From positions 6,386,001 through 6,450,000 of the forward strand of contig NZ_CP092497.1 of the NCBI RefSeq assembly GCF_022479115.1: a stretch of 64,000 bases of DNA. Direction: 5' to 3'. This DNA is from Amycolatopsis sp. EV170708-02-1. Its GTDB lineage: Bacteria; Actinomycetota; Actinomycetes; Mycobacteriales; Pseudonocardiaceae. A program made the translations under genes and the position numbers. Positions 34,794 to 42,128 of this stretch are shown here, piece by piece; position 1 is the stretch's first letter; every line of letters starts with the position of its first letter. A model generated the notes under the pieces. That model did not search any database. It was not told the origin of the DNA and saw only the letters and a program-made list of their open reading frames with translations.

Positions 34794-36047
34794 GTGTCCG
34801 AGACCTTCCTCCCCGAGTTGCCGCAGGAGTTGTGGCGCGCCGGCAAGCTGGAGCTTGCACATGGCGTGCAACAGTCGCTGCAGGTGATTCGGATGGCGAC
34901 CGCCGCGCTGGGGCAGTTCTTGGCGGAGATCGAATCTCGGGGCGTCAAAGACTTGTACGGCCATGGCACTACGGCCAGCTGGCTCGCGGAAATGGCGGGA
35001 TTGTCGCGTGCCGAGGCCGGTGCGGTCGTGAAGCGGGCCATCGCCCTGAACCCCACCCGCGCCCTGGACGGCACCGAAGTCCCCGCCGTTGCTCCCGCCA
35101 CCGCCGCGGTCGCCGCCGAAGGACTGATCGGGAACGAACGGATCGATCAGATTCTGGAGATTTTGAAACGGCTCCCGGCGGATACCTCTGCGGAGGATCG
35201 GGCGAAGGCGGAGAAGATCCTCGCCGACCTGGCCCCGAACGCCGGACCCGCACAGCTCACCAAGGCCGAAGCAAACCTGCTGGGCTGGCTCGACCCGGAC
35301 GGCAAGGAACCCAAAGACCCGGAGCCGAAGGAACCACGCCGGGAGATCACCCTGGAGCGCCGGAAGGACGGGTTCTGGAAGCTGACCGGCCTCTTGGACG
35401 ATGAGACCGGGGCTCGGACGGCGGCCGCGTTGGAGGCGCATGCCCAGCCACGGCCGGTGGACGAGTTCGGGCAGGCGGATCTGCGGATGAAATGCGAGCG
35501 CATGGGAGACGCCTGGGTCGACCTGCTGGATCTGGCGATCGCCTGCCCGGACCAGCCCGGGACCAGCGGCTACCGCACCTTGGTGCACGTCACCATCGGG
35601 CTTGAGGAACTGAAGTCCGGTCTCGGGACCGCGTGCCTCGACTTCGTCGGCACGATGACCGCGCGGGAAGCGCGGCTCGCGGCCTGTGACTGCCTCATGC
35701 TGCCGGTCGTGATGAGTGCCTCGGGCGAGCCGCTGGATATGGGACGGCTACGACGGTTCGTCACCCCAGGCCAGAGACGCGCGTTGAACATCCGCGACGG
35801 AGGCTGCGCCTTCCCCGGCTGTCATCGGAAACCCAAGAACTGCCACGCCCACCACATTCACCACTGGGCAGACGGCGGACCCACAGACCTCCGGAACCTC
35901 GTACTGCTCTGCAGCTTCCACCACCGCCTGATCCACCACGGCGACTGGGAAGTACACATGGCCGCCGACGGACTACCGGAATTCATCCCACCCCAATACC
36001 GAGACCCGCTCCGAAAACCCCGCCGCAACACCCTGCACCACGTCTGA
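34794..36047 (+). CDS. DUF222/HNH endonuclease-like protein, REP13E12 type
   Basis: A 417-residue protein with an N-terminal helical DUF222 domain and a C-terminal HNH motif: CAFPGC, then HAHHIHHWADGGPTDLRNLVLLCSFHHRLIHH. This is the architecture of the multicopy REP13E12 proteins of mycobacteria, some of which are SOS-induced. I take the GTG at 34794: a TATGAT sits seven bases upstream, so the message may be leaderless, while a GTG at 34764 would lie inside the LexA box. Possibly a remnant of a mobile element. Confidence 0.82.
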   Translation: MSETFLPELPQELWRAGKLELAHGVQQSLQVIRMATAALGQFLAEIESRGVKDLYGHGTTASWLAEMAGLSRAEAGAVVKRAIALNPTRALDGTEVPAVAPATAAVAAEGLIGNERIDQILEILKRLPADTSAEDRAKAEKILADLAPNAGPAQLTKAEANLLGWLDPDGKEPKDPEPKEPRREITLERRKDGFWKLTGLLDDETGARTAAALEAHAQPRPVDEFGQADLRMKCERMGDAWVDLLDLAIACPDQPGTSGYRTLVHVTIGLEELKSGLGTACLDFVGTMTAREARLAACDCLMLPVVMSASGEPLDMGRLRRFVTPGQRRALNIRDGGCAFPGCHRKPKNCHAHHIHHWADGGPTDLRNLVLLCSFHHRLIHHGDWEVHMAADGLPEFIPPQYRDPLRKPRRNTLHHV

Positions 36048-36051
36048 ACTC

Positions 36052-36089
36052 CGAAGAGCCCGTCGGCCACGCCGGCGACGGGCCCTTCG
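36052..36089. terminator. Hairpin terminator after the HNH gene
   Basis: Arms 36052-36065 and 36076-36089 pair over 14 positions with one mismatch (CGAAG.GCCCGTCG against CGACGGGC.CTTCG), loop 10 nt. No U-tract. Confidence 0.6.
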
Positions 36090-36132
36090 TCATGCCCGCC
36101 AGCCACCCCTGACCGGACCTATCACGCACGAC

Positions 36133-36173
36133 TGTGTGGATTTCGGGTCATCCAACGCTCCAAAATCCACACA
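36133..36173. repeat. Inverted repeat between HNH and TetR genes
   Basis: TGTGTGGATTT (36133-36143) and AAATCCACACA (36163-36173) are perfect inverted copies 19 bases apart. It could terminate the convergent TetR gene or mark an element end. Confidence 0.55.
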
Positions 36174-36223
36174 CCGAGTCGAGATCCTCAGGACTCGGCG
36201 ACGAAGCCCTCCCCAACAGAGAC

Positions 36224-36847
36224 TCAAGCCGACTCCAGGTAAGCCAAAGCCATCTCGGTCGTCTCACTCGCCCAGACGTCCCAGCTCAGGCCATCGGGCC
36301 AGAACCGGCCACTGGCGGCCCGGTGCACACAGGATCCGATGATGGTCCGGCTCATCATCCGGATCGCCTGCTCCCCGCCCACCCGGCGGATCTCGTCGAG
36401 ACAAGGCTGAGCCGCCTCCAAGAAACCGCGCTGGATCGTGGCCAGCGCCCGGAGACCACGGTCCCGCCCCTCGGCGCGCTGGCTGTCGAGCAGCTCGGAG
36501 AAGATCCGGTCGTGGCGGGCGAATGTCCCCGCCAGAGCCCGGGTGAACGCGCTGACGATCCCGCGCAGCCCGGGCTCCGCGGCGCCGAGCGCTTCGCCGA
36601 CGCTGGATTCCAACTGCCCGAGCAGCTGGTCTTTGACGGCGTACAGCAGCTGGTTCTTGCCGGAAAACCGGCGATAGATGGCGCCCACCGACATTCCCGC
36701 CTGCTCGGCGACCGCCGCGACGGTGAACTCCTCGAAGCCCTGGCTCGCCAGAACGTGCTCGGCGGCGGCCAGCACCTTCTGCAGGGATTCCCGGCTGCGG
36801 GCTTGCTGCGGCGGCCGGAAGCCCTGATCGACGGATGGCTGACTCAC
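36224..36847 (-). CDS. TetR-family transcriptional regulator
   Basis: A 207-residue TetR repressor: helix-turn-helix FTVAAVAEQAGMSVGAIYRRFSGKNQLL, followed by an all-helical ligand domain. I start at the GTG at 36845-36847; the frame is open further but the extra residues are unlike the family and cover the operator. It is divergent from the ABC ATPase gene, with a long inverted repeat in the 70-bp gap, so it probably controls both. Confidence 0.83.
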   Translation of the reverse strand: MSQPSVDQGFRPPQQARSRESLQKVLAAAEHVLASQGFEEFTVAAVAEQAGMSVGAIYRRFSGKNQLLYAVKDQLLGQLESSVGEALGAAEPGLRGIVSAFTRALAGTFARHDRIFSELLDSQRAEGRDRGLRALATIQRGFLEAAQPCLDEIRRVGGEQAIRMMSRTIIGSCVHRAASGRFWPDGLSWDVWASETTEMALAYLESA

Positions 36848-36866
36848 CGGCCGGACGTTACCACAA

Positions 36867-36892
36867 ATGCGAATGATAACTTCCGTTCGCAT
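36867..36892. promoter_or_regulatory. Candidate TetR operator
   Basis: ATGCGAA (36867-36873) and TTCGCAT (36886-36892) are perfect inverted copies 12 bases apart, midway between divergent TetR and ABC ATPase genes. Confidence 0.5.
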
Positions 36893-36917
36893 CTGACGAG
36901 CACGAGGAGGCCGGCCC

Positions 36918-37664
36918 GTGGTGAGCATCGAAGTACAGGACGCCTACGTCGATTTCCCGATCTTCGACGCCAAGACCCGGTCACTCAAGAAACGGGTGCT
37001 CGGCAAGGTCGGCGGCAAGATCGGCACCGAGGCGAAAGTCCCGATCATCGAGGCCCTGCGGGACATTTCCCTGTCACTGGGCGAGGGCGATCGGGTCGGC
37101 CTGGTCGGGCACAACGGTGCCGGGAAGTCCACTCTCCTGCGACTGCTGTCGGGCATCTACGAGCCGACGAGGGGCAGCACACGGGTCGTCGGGCGGATCG
37201 CGCCGGTGTTCGACCTCGGCGTGGGGCTGGATCCCGAGGTCTCGGGTCACGAGAACATCCTGATCCGGGGCCTGTTCCTCGGCATGAGCCGCAAGCAGAT
37301 GGCGAAACGGGTCGACGACATCGCCGAGTTCACCGAACTGGGCGACTACCTGCACCTGCCCTTGCGCACCTACTCCGCCGGGATGCGGGTGCGGCTCGCG
37401 CTCGGTGTGGTGACCACCATCGATCCCGAGATCCTCATCCTCGACGAGGGCCTCGGCGCGATCGACGCCGCGTTCCTCGCCAAGGCCCGCGAGCGGCTGG
37501 TCGACCTCGCGCGCCGCTCGGGCGTGCTGGTGTTCGCCTCGCACTCCGACGAGTTGCTGCGCGAACTGTGCACCACCGCCCTCTGGATGGACGAAGGCCG
37601 GATCCGCGCACGCGGTTCACTGGACGACGTTCTCGCCGAATATCACGCGGTCCTTCGCGCGTAG
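36918..37664 (+). CDS. ABC transporter ATPase, Wzt/RfbE polysaccharide-export type
   Basis: A 248-residue ATPase with Walker A GLVGHNGAGKST, an atypical signature YSAGMRVRLALG in place of LSGGQ, and Walker B EILILDEGLGAID. The N-terminal lead-in (VDFPIFDAKTRSLKKRVL) and YSAGM motif are those of O-antigen, teichoic-acid and galactan exporters such as mycobacterial RfbE. No Wzm-type permease is adjacent, so its partner must be elsewhere. GAGGAGG precedes the GTG start. Confidence 0.85.
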   Translation: MVSIEVQDAYVDFPIFDAKTRSLKKRVLGKVGGKIGTEAKVPIIEALRDISLSLGEGDRVGLVGHNGAGKSTLLRLLSGIYEPTRGSTRVVGRIAPVFDLGVGLDPEVSGHENILIRGLFLGMSRKQMAKRVDDIAEFTELGDYLHLPLRTYSAGMRVRLALGVVTTIDPEILILDEGLGAIDAAFLAKARERLVDLARRSGVLVFASHSDELLRELCTTALWMDEGRIRARGSLDDVLAEYHAVLRA

Positions 37665-38839
37665 CCGTCCAACTCGGCTCGCGAGAACGAAAGCTCCCCC
37701 ACGTCCACTGCTCCGCAATCCAGCCCACGCAACAAGAAGCTCGCCAGAGCCTGCGCGGTCGCCGGTTCGTCCAGCACTCCGCGCCCGGTTTGGTCCGCGT
37801 AGTCGCGCAGGCGGCCGAGCGCCGCCGGGAAACCCTCGCGGAAGAAGGCGTACGTGGCGGCGAACCGGGTCGGCAGCTGATGCGGGTGCAGATCCCAGCC
37901 CTGATAGAAACCTCGCTCCAGCGAGCGCCGCACCAACCGCAGATGTTCGCGCCAGGCCGGGAGGATCGCGTCGCCGACGGGCAGTTTGTTGGTCGAGCCG
38001 TCCGAAAGCCGGACGCCAGTGCCCGCAGCCGAAACCTGCATGAGCTGCTTGGCGAAATCGGCGGCCGGATGTTCCATGCTCTGGTGTTCGGCGCTGATCC
38101 CGAGCCCGGCGCTGTAATCGTAGGTGCCGTAGTGCAGGCCGGAGCAACGCCCGCGCGCGGCTTCGATGATCCGCGGGACCGCCACCGTCCCATCGATGTC
38201 CACAATGGACTGGGCGGTCTCGATCTGGACTTCGAACCGCAAGACTCCCTCTGCCAGGCCGTACGCGGATTCGAGGCGCTCCAGGACATCCGCCGCCACC
38301 TCGACCTGCTCGACGGCGGTCACCTTCGGCAGCGTGACGACGAAGCCTTCCGGCAGCGGCCCGCTTTCCAGCAATCCGGCCAAGAAGAGATCGAGCGTGC
38401 GGATGCCACGACGGCGGGTCGCGGCTTCGAAGCTCTTGAAGCGGATGCCGACGAAAGGCGTGCCGCCCGTGACGGCGAGGGTCCGCCCCGCGGCGAGCGC
38501 GATGACGTCCTCTTCGTCGTCGCCGGGCCTGCCGAGACCGTCCTCGAAGTCGATCCGCAGATCTTCGATCGGCTCGGTCAGCAGTTTCGTCCGGACCCGG
38601 TCGGCGATGTCCGCGTCCAGGCCCAGCTGGTCGGCGTGTTCGCCGAAGACCCGCAGGGCCTGCTTTCCCCAATCCGCCACGAGCCGCGTCTTGTACTGCG
38701 ACGCGGGCACGTACACGGTGTGCACGGGCTGGCGGCCGGGCGGCTCGCCGGGATACTTGGCCGTGACGCGCGCGTCCGCCTCGGCGAGGCGCGCGTCAGC
38801 GGCGGTGTAGACGTCCTCGGTGAGCCGCCCGTTCCCCAT
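37643..38839 (-). CDS. Aldolase/citrate-lyase-like protein (DUF6986)
   Basis: A 398-residue protein with a TIM-barrel-like pattern related to the HpcH/HpaI and citrate-lyase beta families (RIDFEDGLGRPGDDEEDV, RFEVQIETAQSIVDIDG, LHYGTYDYSAGLGI). The catalytic function is not established. It begins four bases after malate synthase ends, so a role in glyoxylate or malyl-type chemistry is plausible. Its 3' end overlaps the convergent ABC ATPase gene by 22 bases. Confidence 0.75.
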   Translation of the reverse strand: MGNGRLTEDVYTAADARLAEADARVTAKYPGEPPGRQPVHTVYVPASQYKTRLVADWGKQALRVFGEHADQLGLDADIADRVRTKLLTEPIEDLRIDFEDGLGRPGDDEEDVIALAAGRTLAVTGGTPFVGIRFKSFEAATRRRGIRTLDLFLAGLLESGPLPEGFVVTLPKVTAVEQVEVAADVLERLESAYGLAEGVLRFEVQIETAQSIVDIDGTVAVPRIIEAARGRCSGLHYGTYDYSAGLGISAEHQSMEHPAADFAKQLMQVSAAGTGVRLSDGSTNKLPVGDAILPAWREHLRLVRRSLERGFYQGWDLHPHQLPTRFAATYAFFREGFPAALGRLRDYADQTGRGVLDEPATAQALASFLLRGLDCGAVDVGELSFSRAELDGYARRTA

Positions 38840-38843
38840 CTGT

Positions 38844-40421
38844 CTACTTGATCCGTTCGTAGGCGGGCAGGGTCAGGAAGTCCGGGAACTCGTCGGCGAG
38901 CGCGACCTGCTCGAACAGCTCGACGGCGGGCTCCAGCAGTTCCGGCTTGATCTCGGCCGCGAGTTCGCCGCGGACCTCGGCCAGCACGCCACGCACCAGG
39001 TCGGCGGTGACCTTGTCGCCGCTGTCGAGCTGCGTGCCGTTGCGCACCCACTGCCACACCTGCGAACGCGAGATCTCCGCGGTGGCGGCGTCCTCCATCA
39101 GGTTGTGGATGGCCGCCGCGCCGTTCCCGCTCAGCCAGGAGGCGATGTAACGGATGCCGACGTCGACGGCGCCACGCAGCCCGGCCGCGGTGGCTCCACC
39201 AGGGGTCGAGGCCGCGTCGAGCAGCTGGTCGGCGGTGACGGACACCTCGTCGCGGGTGCGGTCGAGCTGGTTCGGCTTGTCGCCGAGGACCTTGTCGAAC
39301 TCCTCGCGGCAGATGTCCACCATGCCGGGGTGCGCGACCCAGGAACCGTCGAAGCCGTCGCCCGCCTCACGGCTCTTGTCGGCGCGGACCTTGTCGAGCG
39401 CCGCGGCGGTGACTTCCGGATCCTTGCGGTTCGGGATGAACGCGGCCATCCCGCCGATCGCGAACGCGCCGCGCTTGTGGCAGGTGCGCACCAGCAGTTC
39501 GGTGTACGCGCGCATGAACGGCGCGGTCATGGTGACCGAGTTGCGGTCCGGCAGGACGAACTTCTCGCCCGCGTCGCGGAAGTACTTGATGACGCTGAAC
39601 AGGTAGTCCCAGCGGCCGGCGTTGAGGCCGGAGGCGTGCTCGCGCAGTTCGTAGAGGATCTCCTCCATCTCGAACGCGGCCGGGATGGTCTCGATCAGCA
39701 CGGTCGCGCGGACGGTGCCGTGCTCGATGCCGAGCGCCTTCTCCGCGTGGGTGAAGACGTCGTTCCAGAGCCGGGCTTCGAGATGGCTCTCCATCTTCGG
39801 CAGGTAGAAGTACGGGCCCTTGCCGCGGTTGAGCAGCTCCTGCGCGTTGTGGAAGAAGTGCAGGCCGAAGTCGACCAGCGCGCCGACGGCCTGGCGCCCG
39901 CCGAAGGACAGGCCGCGCTCGTCGAGGTGCCAGCCGCGCGGGCGGACGACGATGGTCGCGTGCTCGACGTCGTCCTTCAGCGCGTAGCTCTTGCCGCCGC
40001 TCTCCAGCGTGATGGTCTCGCGGACCGCGTCGTACAGGTTGACCTGGCCGGAGACGACGTTCGCCCAGTGCGGCGTGTTGGCGTCTTCGAGGTCGGCGAG
40101 CCAGACCTTGGCGCCGGAGTTCAGCGCGTTGATGGTCATCTTGCGGTCGGTCGGGCCGGTGATCTCGACGCGGCGGTCGCGCAGGGCGGGCGGGGCCTCG
40201 GCGACCTTCCAGTCGCCCTCGCGGATCTCCTTGGTCTCGGGCAGGAAGTCCAGCTTGCCGGTGGTCCTGGCCTCCTCGCGGCGCTTGCTCCTGGCCTGCA
40301 GCAGCTCGTCGCGGCGGGCGGCGAAGGCCTCGTGCAGGCCGGCGAGGAAGGCGAGCGCCTCCGGCGTGAGGATTTCGTCCCCGCGCTCGACCGGATCGCC
40401 GAGCACCTGAGCTTCAGACAT
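38844..40421 (-). CDS. aceB: Malate synthase A
   Basis: Condenses glyoxylate with acetyl-CoA to malate. The 525-residue protein contains the A-type motif LADLEDANTPHW, the catalytic segment ATVLIETIPAAFEMEEILYELREH and the C-terminal VDVGIRYIASWLSGNGAAAIHNLMEDAATAEISRSQ region. I use the ATG at 40419-40421, after GGGGTG, rather than a GTG three codons upstream. In this locus it would consume glyoxylate released from ureidoglycolate. A candidate IclR operator lies 60-75 bp upstream. Confidence 0.95.
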   Translation of the reverse strand: MSEAQVLGDPVERGDEILTPEALAFLAGLHEAFAARRDELLQARSKRREEARTTGKLDFLPETKEIREGDWKVAEAPPALRDRRVEITGPTDRKMTINALNSGAKVWLADLEDANTPHWANVVSGQVNLYDAVRETITLESGGKSYALKDDVEHATIVVRPRGWHLDERGLSFGGRQAVGALVDFGLHFFHNAQELLNRGKGPYFYLPKMESHLEARLWNDVFTHAEKALGIEHGTVRATVLIETIPAAFEMEEILYELREHASGLNAGRWDYLFSVIKYFRDAGEKFVLPDRNSVTMTAPFMRAYTELLVRTCHKRGAFAIGGMAAFIPNRKDPEVTAAALDKVRADKSREAGDGFDGSWVAHPGMVDICREEFDKVLGDKPNQLDRTRDEVSVTADQLLDAASTPGGATAAGLRGAVDVGIRYIASWLSGNGAAAIHNLMEDAATAEISRSQVWQWVRNGTQLDSGDKVTADLVRGVLAEVRGELAAEIKPELLEPAVELFEQVALADEFPDFLTLPAYERIK

Positions 40422-40481
40422 GAGTAACACCCCGAGTTCGGATAAATAACGTCCCTACGGTTTTACATGACGGACTATAGT

Positions 40482-40496
40482 TTCTGCATAGCGGAA
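40482..40496. promoter_or_regulatory. Candidate IclR/AllR-type operator between aceB and iclR
   Basis: TTCTGCATAGCGGAA is a 6-3-6 palindrome with one mismatched pair. It has the same layout and outer bases as TTCCACTGAGTGGAA upstream of allB. It lies between the divergent aceB and IclR-family genes. Confidence 0.5.
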
Positions 40497-40524
40497 CATC
40501 AACGCCGACGTAAGGAGTACCACG

Positions 40525-41301
40525 GTGGCAGCGGAGAAGAACGGGCGCGATGGCGGCGTCCAGTCACTTCAGCGGGCCTTCGAGCTCCTCGAGCATCTCG
40601 CGGACACCGGCGGGGAGGCCAGTCTTTCGGAGCTGGCGACCCTGTCCGGATTGCCGATGCCGACCATTCACCGGCTGATCAGGACACTGGTGGATCTGGG
40701 CTACGTCCGGCAGAACACCAACCGCCGGTACGCGCTGGGCGCCCGGCTCATCCGGCTGGGTGAGAACGCCAGCATGCAGTTCGGCTCCTGGGCACGTCCG
40801 CTGCTCGCGGAGCTGGTCGACGAGGTCGGCGAGACCGCGAACCTCGCCGTCCTGGAGCGGGACGAGGTCGTGTACGTCGCCCAGGTGCCCTCGAAGCACT
40901 CGATGCGGATGTTCACCGAGGTCGGCAGGCGGCTGCTGCCGCACGGCACCGGCGTGGGGAAGGCGATGCTCGCGCATCTGCCGTCCGAAGACGTCACGGC
41001 GCTGCTCGCCAGGACGGGCATGCCGTCCTACACCGAGCACACCTTCACCGACCAGGACGCGCTCCTGCGCGAGCTGGCGAAAATCGCCCAGCAGGGTTAC
41101 GCGCTCGACGAAGCGGAGCAGGAGCTGGGCGTCCGCTGCGTGGCCGTGGCGGTCCCGGGCGCGCCCGTGCCGGCGGCCGTCTCGGTGTCCGGGCCTTCGG
41201 GGCGGCTCACGATGGAGGCCGTCGAGCGGATCGCGCCCGTCGTCCAGCGGATCGCGACCTCGCTCGGCTCGACCCTTTCGCGGGACGGGGTCACCGTTTG
41301 A
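40525..41301 (+). CDS. IclR-family regulator, probable AllR-type
   Basis: A 258-residue regulator with an N-terminal winged helix (LSELATLSGLPMPTIHRLIRTLVDLGYVR) and a C-terminal GAF-like effector domain (HGTGVGKAMLAHLPSEDV, GYALDEAEQELGVRCVAVAV). AAGGAG precedes the GTG. Divergence from aceB and the palindromes here and at allB suggest an AllR-like repressor responding to glyoxylate or allantoin. That assignment is inference from context. Confidence 0.85.
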   Translation: MAAEKNGRDGGVQSLQRAFELLEHLADTGGEASLSELATLSGLPMPTIHRLIRTLVDLGYVRQNTNRRYALGARLIRLGENASMQFGSWARPLLAELVDEVGETANLAVLERDEVVYVAQVPSKHSMRMFTEVGRRLLPHGTGVGKAMLAHLPSEDVTALLARTGMPSYTEHTFTDQDALLRELAKIAQQGYALDEAEQELGVRCVAVAVPGAPVPAAVSVSGPSGRLTMEAVERIAPVVQRIATSLGSTLSRDGVTV

Positions 41302-42022
41302 GCCTGGTCTCCAAACCGTCGAGCATCCTGTCCAGCCCGTAGCGGAACTTCTCGTCGCGAAGCCGGACAGGATCGGCTTCGCCCTCTCCCCTGGCCAGCA
41401 TTTCCCGCTGGTGCGGATGTTCCCGCGCGGCCTCCTCGACGGCGGGACGCAGACGTTCCGCCCATTCGCGCTCGTTCCGGCCGCTCTTGGCGACGGTCGT
41501 GAGCCAGGCCGCCTCCGTCGTCCCCATGCCGATGACGTAGGAGATGACGGCGCTGATCGCCTGATTCGCCTCGTCTCCGGGGAAGCCCGCGCCCACGAAG
41601 ACGCCCAGCAGCCGCTCGTTGAGCCGCATGACGTTCGGCCCGAGGTACGACAGGCCCACCGAGCCGAGCAGTGACGCCACCCACGGGTGCCGCAGGATCA
41701 TCGCGCGGACACTTTCCGCCCCCACGACGGCCGCCTCACGCCACCGGGCCGGATCGTCGATATCCGGCACGGTGATCTCGCCGTAGACCTCGTCGACGAC
41801 CAGTTCGATCAGCTCGTCACGGTTCGCGACATGCCGGTAGAGCGAGGTCGCGCCCGCGTTCAGCGCGGTGCCCAGCCTGCGCATGCTCAGCGCGTCGACG
41901 CCTTCGACGTCCAGGAGCCGGACGGCCTCGGCCACGATCTGCGCCTGGCTCAGCGCGGGCTGATCCCGCTTCCGGCGAGGGCGGGTCCACACCGACTGGA
42001 TCGGCTGTTCTTCGACTGACAT
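41291..42022 (-). CDS. TetR-family repressor with TetR-class C-terminal domain
   Basis: A 243-residue repressor starting MSVEEQPIQSVWTRPRRKRDQPALS. The helix-turn-helix (LSMRRLGTALNAGATSLYRHVANRDELIELVVDEVYGEI) and long helical C-terminus match the class that controls drug exporters. It is divergent from the MFS exporter gene with several TGCGTAC elements between, so self- and exporter repression is likely. Its end overlaps the IclR gene by 11 bases. Confidence 0.88.
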   Translation of the reverse strand: MSVEEQPIQSVWTRPRRKRDQPALSQAQIVAEAVRLLDVEGVDALSMRRLGTALNAGATSLYRHVANRDELIELVVDEVYGEITVPDIDDPARWREAAVVGAESVRAMILRHPWVASLLGSVGLSYLGPNVMRLNERLLGVFVGAGFPGDEANQAISAVISYVIGMGTTEAAWLTTVAKSGRNEREWAERLRPAVEEAAREHPHQREMLARGEGEADPVRLRDEKFRYGLDRMLDGLETRLKR

Positions 42023-42051
42023 GCGTCCATTCTAGCGCACGAAGTACCCCA

Positions 42052-42109
42052 TTGCGTACGTCGTTCCGATATGCGTACAGTGTGCGCATCAACCGAACAA
42101 CGTACGCAA
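42052..42109. promoter_or_regulatory. TetR operator region controlling the MFS exporter
   Basis: TTGCGTACG (42052-42060) and CGTACGCAA (42101-42109) are perfect inverted copies. Between them ATGCGTACA-G-TGTGCGCAT (42071-42089) is a 19-bp palindrome with one mismatched pair. Together they offer two or more repressor sites. Confidence 0.6.
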
Positions 42110-42128
42110 ACACTCTGGGGGTTTCCCG

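Noticed and set aside
34442..36223. Complete transposon around the HNH gene
   Set aside because: No transposase or target duplication is visible. The flanking inverted repeats differ in sequence (36133-36173 does not match 34457-34675).
36134..38851. 905-codon plus-strand frame over TetR, ABC and DUF6986 genes
   Set aside because: It crosses three recognisable genes and has no domain of its own.
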